A DNA stretch of 64,000 nucleotides from Paenibacillus sp. MSJ-34 (GTDB taxonomy: Bacteria > Bacillota > Bacilli > Paenibacillales > Paenibacillaceae): the NCBI RefSeq assembly GCF_018918005.1, contig NZ_JAHLPR010000034.1, positions 18,328 to 82,327 on the forward strand, read 5' to 3'. Made by a program: the position numbers and the translations under genes. The notes beneath the pieces were generated by a model that was given only the letters and a program-made list of their open reading frames with translations, did no database searches and was not told the origin of the DNA. Of this stretch, positions 59,526-64,000 are shown one piece after another; the first letter of the stretch is position 1; each line of letters begins with the position of its first letter.

Positions 59526-62500
59526 TTAATTCGCAATGGCGGCAAGGATCAATTTGACCGCTTCCGCGCGGGTTGCCGGATCGTTCGGCGCGAACTTCCC
59601 GTCGCCCCGGCCTTGAATCAGTCCCGCGTCATAGGCTGCCGCGACGTACGGCTCGGCCCACGCCGGTATGCGATCCGCATCCGCAAAGGATGCTTTCGCC
59701 TGCGGATCGACGTCAAGCGCTAGCGCTCTCACGATCATGACTACCAATTCCGTACGCGTGATTTCGAGCGCAGGACGGAACGTTCCGTCTTCATATCCTT
59801 GAATGATACCGGCGCCGGCCGCTCCGGATACGTACGGTCTAGCCCATTGCGGAATGGTATCTTTATCGGCGAAATCGGCATCCGTCCGCTGCTCCCACTT
59901 CAGGGCGCGCCCCAGCATCGCGGCAAATTCGGCACGCGTCACTTTGCCGTTCGGACGGAACGTTTGGTCCTCGTAGCCTTGAACGATACCGAGCTTCGCC
60001 GCTTGCTCAATCAACGACGCCGCCCAATGCGTATCCGTGTCTATAAATTTCGGCGCTGGCGCCGGCTCAGGTTCAGGCTTGCTTCCTTCGTCCGTTTCGC
60101 CTGTCTCCCCGCCGGTTCCCGGCTCGCCCTCCGTCTTTTTATCTTGATCCTCATCCTTGTCGTCCGGCTTGGAAACGACAGGCGTCGAAGGTGCCGACGG
60201 GTTCGGCGTTGAGGCGGACTCAGCTTTCGTCTTCTGCGTTACGCTTGGCCCGTCCGTACTCCAAGTTCCGAGTTCGTTGCTTGCCTCCACCTTAAACGTA
60301 TAGGTCGTGTCCGTATTCAATCCGGTTACTTGATACTGATAGACGGTACCCGGCACCGTGGACAGTTCGGCGCCGTTCTTGAAAATTTTGAACGCTGTCA
60401 CTTGGGAAGCGTCGATCTCGCCCGACCAGGACAAGTTCATTCCCGACTTCGTGACATTGCCGGCCGTTAATCTGCCGTTCTTCCATGTCGGTACGTCCGC
60501 TTCGGGAATCATGCTTGCTCCGAACGCTTCGATCGCGGCGTTCAACGCCGCTACGGCCGCATCGATTTCCGCCTGCGTCACTTCTTCCCTTTCCGTCACC
60601 TGCTTCGCCGCCTCGATCGCCAAATGGAATTCCATGACGGCTTCCGCCGGATATTGTCCCGGCTCGGTTCCTTCCACAGCGCTGCCATATACCGCTTGTG
60701 CAACCGATATCGCCTCTAGCAGAGGCGTTTTATCGACAGGCGCGGAAGGATCCCGAATCACCGAAGATTTGAAGGATTCCACCGCATGATGCAAAGCCGC
60801 CATGGCATCGTCGATCTCCGTTTGCGTCACCCCCGCTTTATTCACTGCCTCCTGCGCGATCGCAATCGCAACGGCTAAAGCAGACTTGGAGCCTTCCGGA
60901 TATTGCCCCGGTTCGCTTCCTTCAACGGCGGCATCATGTATGCTTTGCGCTTCCGCGATCTCCTGTTCCAAAGCCGCCTTATCGACGAACCGCACCGGAA
61001 TCAAGAGCGGATCTGCGGCAATGCTCTCTAACTCATCCGACAAAGCGTACTTGATATTGTCGAATGCAAAGGTGCGTCCGTTGGCGGAGTCCCATAAAAA
61101 CCCAAGCACAATCCGGTCAAAATCTTTAATACCTGTCGTTGTTTTTACCAGTTGGCCGTCAATGTACATCTTTAAATCGATGCCCGACGTATAGTCCCAT
61201 TTGAATTCATGCCAGCCCTTGCTTCTTTCTACGGAAGTTTTCTCCCATGCTTGCGAATTGCCGCTCGCCCGAACCGAATAATAATCGAGAGAGCCGTACG
61301 TCGAACTGCCGTCATAAAGTACGCCCATTCCGGCCAAGAGCGTACTTCTTGCATTTCCGACATGCGCAACAACACGCGTATTGCCCGACTTGGAGCCGTC
61401 ATCATACATCATCATGGTAACAATGCCTTGTTGCTTCGATCCGAATAGCTTTTGAATCGCGTTGCTGCCATCGCCTTTCACGAATAAGGCGCTTTGTCCG
61501 CCGTGATATGCGACCCGATCCGATATGGTTCCCGTTTGGATCTGCGTACCCGACTCGGGAACGAAGTCCCCCCAACCCGCTTCGAAGCTTTGCGAATAAA
61601 CTAGATCTTGATATTCCTGCACAAGGGCGGTCACTTCAACCGACTCTGCATCGGCAACATTGCCGTTTGCATGCAGCGTTCCCGTCTGCGAATCGACAAC
61701 GAAGCGTTCATCGTTCGTCGTATACCGAACCTGATAGAAAGGCGCATGCTCCATGGCAATGCCATCCTCGGTCATACCGTCGATCCGAAGCCGGACGGCA
61801 GGATTCGCATCCGATAATTCGGTATCGTCCGTTGCGACTTGATACGAGACGATGGCCGACGCTTCATGAACGGTGACAGTCGCTTGAGCGCGAATATCGG
61901 GATCGACGGTGCTTTCGGCCGTAATCATCGCTTCGCCCGGTTTCATTGGCATAACGAAACCGTTCTCGCTTACCGTTGCCACTAACGGATCGCTGCTCGA
62001 CCATTTGACGCCTTTGAACCACGCATTTTGCGGCGTAATCGTCGCCGTCAATGTTTTGCCTGCTGCCTGCGCATACAAGTCCAGCGTGCTATGGCTCAGC
62101 GTCAACGACTCCGGCAAAATTTCAGGCGCTTGATTCACAGGCTCGTCATTCGAATATTCATGCGCCCCGATATCCGTTCGTCCGTCCGTTAGCGGATTGT
62201 CAAAAAAGTCTTTCGCAGCCATTGGCCACACGGAAGGCGTCATGCCGCTCATGTCCAGACCTGCATGAATCGCCGGAGAATCCGGCAACAACTTGTATCC
62301 GTTCAATTGCTCGACATCGAAGATATCGTTCGCCGCATCGATAATATCTTTGGGCTCTTCTCCCGGTCTGGCGAATTTCGGACTTTGGAAAATGTTATCC
62401 TCGAACGTTACGCCCGCAAAAGCCGCATCCTTGATGCCCGTTCCAGGATAGAAAATATTGTTCTTGATTTCCCCGCCGGCAAACGAGGTTGCGCCCATCG

Positions 62501-63866
62501 GCGTATCCGCCTTGGTATAAAAAATGTTATTGTACATGCGGGCATAAATGCCGGATTTATCGAAAATTCTCGTTTGGATATTGGAATCCGTGAAGAACGT
62601 ATTGTTATGAATAAGCGGCGCATCGCCCGCGGATTTGGGCAAATAGTGCAGCAGGTATCTGCCGTCGCCGTCGTTAACGCTTACATTATAGCGAACGACC
62701 GAATTCGTGGACCCGCCCATAAACAGAATAAATCCGCCGCGGTTGCTATGGCTGTAATTATATTGATACAACGTCCCTTCGCAAAACATATCGATGTCAA
62801 AGGCTTGCCCGTCGTTATAGCCGTAAATGCCGCCGTACACCTCGTTATACTGCATCACCATATCTTTGACGCCGATGACCCACAAGCCGGCATAGTTGAC
62901 GTTGCCGACATTTTTGGCCGAATGTTTGACGACCGTGTTGTATTCCATTCTCCCGTTCTCGCCGACATTGCTCATGACGAAGCCGTCGCCTTGCACCTCT
63001 TCCACATAGTTGTTGTTGAAAATAACATTCTCGAACACTCTCGGGAAATTGGCGTTAATATCGCCTTCTTTATACAAACCGGCGTTCCGGATCCCCTCGA
63101 TATCGACCCGCTTCACAATATTCCCTTCCACAAGCACATCGGAAATATTGCCGAGGATGAGGATGCCGCCGCTGCCGATTTTCCACCCTTTCGGATTGCC
63201 GTCCACATCGTGAATATAATTGTTCCTGATCACAATGCCGCGATGCGGATTGGCTTCCCATTCCTGTACCGTAGTCGAGGCGGTGCGGATATTGATGCCC
63301 GCGCGTTGCGACACAACATCGGGATTGAAGTTCGTCAATTCGAAATTGGAAAATTCCAAATAGCTCCCGTCCACCACATCGATCGTTGCGGACATCGTTT
63401 TGTCTTTGACGCCGGTATAATTTTTAATAATGGCAGACTCCTCGGTCGTTGTCGTCCCGTTCCCGTTGATTTGCGGGCGGCCGTCCTCCTCCCAATTGCC
63501 GTAAGAACTGAAAACGATGGGTGCTTCTTCAGTGCCGGATGTTTTTCTAAGCTTCAAAGAACCGTTCCAAACATCTCCCGCCTTGAACAAAATACGATCC
63601 CCGGGCTGGAACTTCATGCCGTTTACTTTCTCCAGCGTCGCCCAGGCACGGTCTTCCGCCATGCCGTCATTCGCATCGTCCCCGCCGGTGCTGCTTACAT
63701 AATATGTATTGCCTGCCGCAAGCGGCGTCCGGAGATTTCCGGCATCGGCAGGAAGCGCTTCGGCCGCCGCCCCGATCCGTCCCGGAATAACCAGCATGGC
63801 CATAAGCACCAAGCTTAGGAACGTTGCAGCAAATTTACGCATCATTTCGGTCTTGCGATTGTTCAT
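59526..63866 (-). CDS. Secreted SLH-domain surface protein with parallel beta-helix and adhesion modules
   Basis: 1446 residues. A signal peptide (residues 1-36, ending AAAEA) is followed by: a right-handed beta-helix, lyase-like domain (about 50-575, YYVSSTGGDDANDGMAED, many NNxF turns); a bacterial Ig-like (Big_2-type) domain (580-665, VKWSSSDPLVATVSENG); a second beta domain; a LamG-like domain (about 765-970, WHEFKWDYTSGIDLKMYIDG); two FIVAR repeats (about 975-1125); an Fn3 domain (ITWKNG-type WSGEIDASQVTAFKIFKNG); an acidic Pro/Glu linker; and three SLH domains (about 1275-1446, VQGYEDQTFRPNGKVTRAEF twice in variant form). The SLH domains would anchor it to the cell wall. It is probably a polysaccharide-degrading or -binding surface enzyme; specificity unknown. 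Start follows GAGGAGG. Confidence 0.85.
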   Translation of the reverse strand: MNNRKTEMMRKFAATFLSLVLMAMLVIPGRIGAAAEALPADAGNLRTPLAAGNTYYVSSTGGDDANDGMAEDRAWATLEKVNGMKFQPGDRILFKAGDVWNGSLKLRKTSGTEEAPIVFSSYGNWEEDGRPQINGNGTTTTEESAIIKNYTGVKDKTMSATIDVVDGSYLEFSNFELTNFNPDVVSQRAGINIRTASTTVQEWEANPHRGIVIRNNYIHDVDGNPKGWKIGSGGILILGNISDVLVEGNIVKRVDIEGIRNAGLYKEGDINANFPRVFENVIFNNNYVEEVQGDGFVMSNVGENGRMEYNTVVKHSAKNVGNVNYAGLWVIGVKDMVMQYNEVYGGIYGYNDGQAFDIDMFCEGTLYQYNYSHSNRGGFILFMGGSTNSVVRYNVSVNDGDGRYLLHYLPKSAGDAPLIHNNTFFTDSNIQTRIFDKSGIYARMYNNIFYTKADTPMGATSFAGGEIKNNIFYPGTGIKDAAFAGVTFEDNIFQSPKFARPGEEPKDIIDAANDIFDVEQLNGYKLLPDSPAIHAGLDMSGMTPSVWPMAAKDFFDNPLTDGRTDIGAHEYSNDEPVNQAPEILPESLTLSHSTLDLYAQAAGKTLTATITPQNAWFKGVKWSSSDPLVATVSENGFVMPMKPGEAMITAESTVDPDIRAQATVTVHEASAIVSYQVATDDTELSDANPAVRLRIDGMTEDGIAMEHAPFYQVRYTTNDERFVVDSQTGTLHANGNVADAESVEVTALVQEYQDLVYSQSFEAGWGDFVPESGTQIQTGTISDRVAYHGGQSALFVKGDGSNAIQKLFGSKQQGIVTMMMYDDGSKSGNTRVVAHVGNARSTLLAGMGVLYDGSSTYGSLDYYSVRASGNSQAWEKTSVERSKGWHEFKWDYTSGIDLKMYIDGQLVKTTTGIKDFDRIVLGFLWDSANGRTFAFDNIKYALSDELESIAADPLLIPVRFVDKAALEQEIAEAQSIHDAAVEGSEPGQYPEGSKSALAVAIAIAQEAVNKAGVTQTEIDDAMAALHHAVESFKSSVIRDPSAPVDKTPLLEAISVAQAVYGSAVEGTEPGQYPAEAVMEFHLAIEAAKQVTEREEVTQAEIDAAVAALNAAIEAFGASMIPEADVPTWKNGRLTAGNVTKSGMNLSWSGEIDASQVTAFKIFKNGAELSTVPGTVYQYQVTGLNTDTTYTFKVEASNELGTWSTDGPSVTQKTKAESASTPNPSAPSTPVVSKPDDKDEDQDKKTEGEPGTGGETGETDEGSKPEPEPAPAPKFIDTDTHWAASLIEQAAKLGIVQGYEDQTFRPNGKVTRAEFAAMLGRALKWEQRTDADFADKDTIPQWARPYVSGAAGAGIIQGYEDGTFRPALEITRTELVVMIVRALALDVDPQAKASFADADRIPAWAEPYVAAAYDAGLIQGRGDGKFAPNDPATRAEAVKLILAAIAN

Positions 63867-63892
63867 GTTCGAACCTCCTCATATAGTATTTC

Positions 63893-63949
63893 TTGAAGGC
63901 AGTTTTGAGTTTACTTCCAGTCCCCTAGGGGACTGGCGGCCGCCTTCAA
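63893..63949. promoter_or_regulatory. Nested palindromes in the SLH-protein leader
   Basis: A perfect 20-bp palindrome, CCAGTCCCCTAGGGGACTGG (63917-63936), is framed by TTGAAGGC (63893-63900) and GCCTTCAA (63942-63949). A GGGACTGG half-site recurs at 63981-63988. Could be an operator pair or a strong leader stem-loop. Confidence 0.45.
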
Positions 63950-64000
63950 AATTTCCAGTTGATCTTTGAAAAATAAATTTGGGACTGGACTTTCCGGAAT

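Noticed and set aside
62265..63818. 517-codon plus-strand open frame
   Set aside because: Antisense to the beta-helix part of the SLH protein, with no ribosome site or motif.

Overview
The window looks like a chromosomal stretch from a Gram-positive, spore-forming member of the Bacillales, most probably Paenibacillaceae (Paenibacillus/Cohnella type). The reasons are GGAGG-type ribosome binding sites, frequent TTG/GTG starts, lipobox lipoproteins, sigma-A promoters with 17-base spacers, a CotD-like spore coat gene, an SLH-anchored surface protein and many CUT1 sugar ABC systems without their own ATPase. I saw no rRNA, tRNA or CRISPR array. The family assignments are read by eye from motifs.

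Region by region. 1-6.6 kb: a pentitol/pentulose module, with a ROK repressor, a divergent zinc polyol dehydrogenase, a ribulokinase-type kinase and a transketolase, and the start of a sugar-binding lipoprotein at the left edge. Two identical-arm operators and a candidate cre site lie in the divergent promoter region. 6.6-14 kb: single genes (GH18 enzyme, heptad-repeat coiled coil, decayed LD-carboxypeptidase, Ig-like lipoprotein, AHSA1 protein, AraC regulator, GNAT, YwaF-type membrane protein). 14.1-17.4 kb: a CUT1 sugar ABC transporter, then cotD. 17.6-18.3 kb: a repeat-rich intergenic island with a MITE-like element and copies of a dispersed 27-bp repeat. 18.3-21.1 kb: papain-like/NlpC-like protein, Eis-type acetyltransferase, PAP2 phosphatase.

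21.2-33.8 kb is a single 12-kb minus-strand locus for an alpha-glucoside: LacI regulator, two permeases, a binding protein, a six-hairpin glycosidase, a 1240-residue protein joining a toroid-like N-terminus to a GH31 domain, and a second GH31 enzyme. Its promoter carries one LacI-type operator on the start site and another 87 bp upstream. 34.6-44.9 kb is a cobalamin uptake/salvage cluster in two minus-strand units: cobD-cbiZ-cbiB, and a riboswitch-controlled btuFCD-cobTUSQ unit.

45.5-64 kb: a PadR/HAAS-FtsW pair; lipoate ligase and a HAD phosphatase; a GntR - ADP-ribosylglycohydrolase - PfkB kinase operon; an MFS/M50 pair; aspartase plus malic enzyme (aspartate to pyruvate); an unrecognised 546-residue toroid-like protein; and a 1446-residue secreted beta-helix protein with FIVAR, Fn3 and SLH domains behind a strongly palindromic leader.

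The items I consider most unusual are the toroid-GH31 fusion, the HAAS-FtsW fusion, the ADP-ribosylglycohydrolase/PfkB operon, the MITE-like element and the five-copy 27-bp intergenic repeat.
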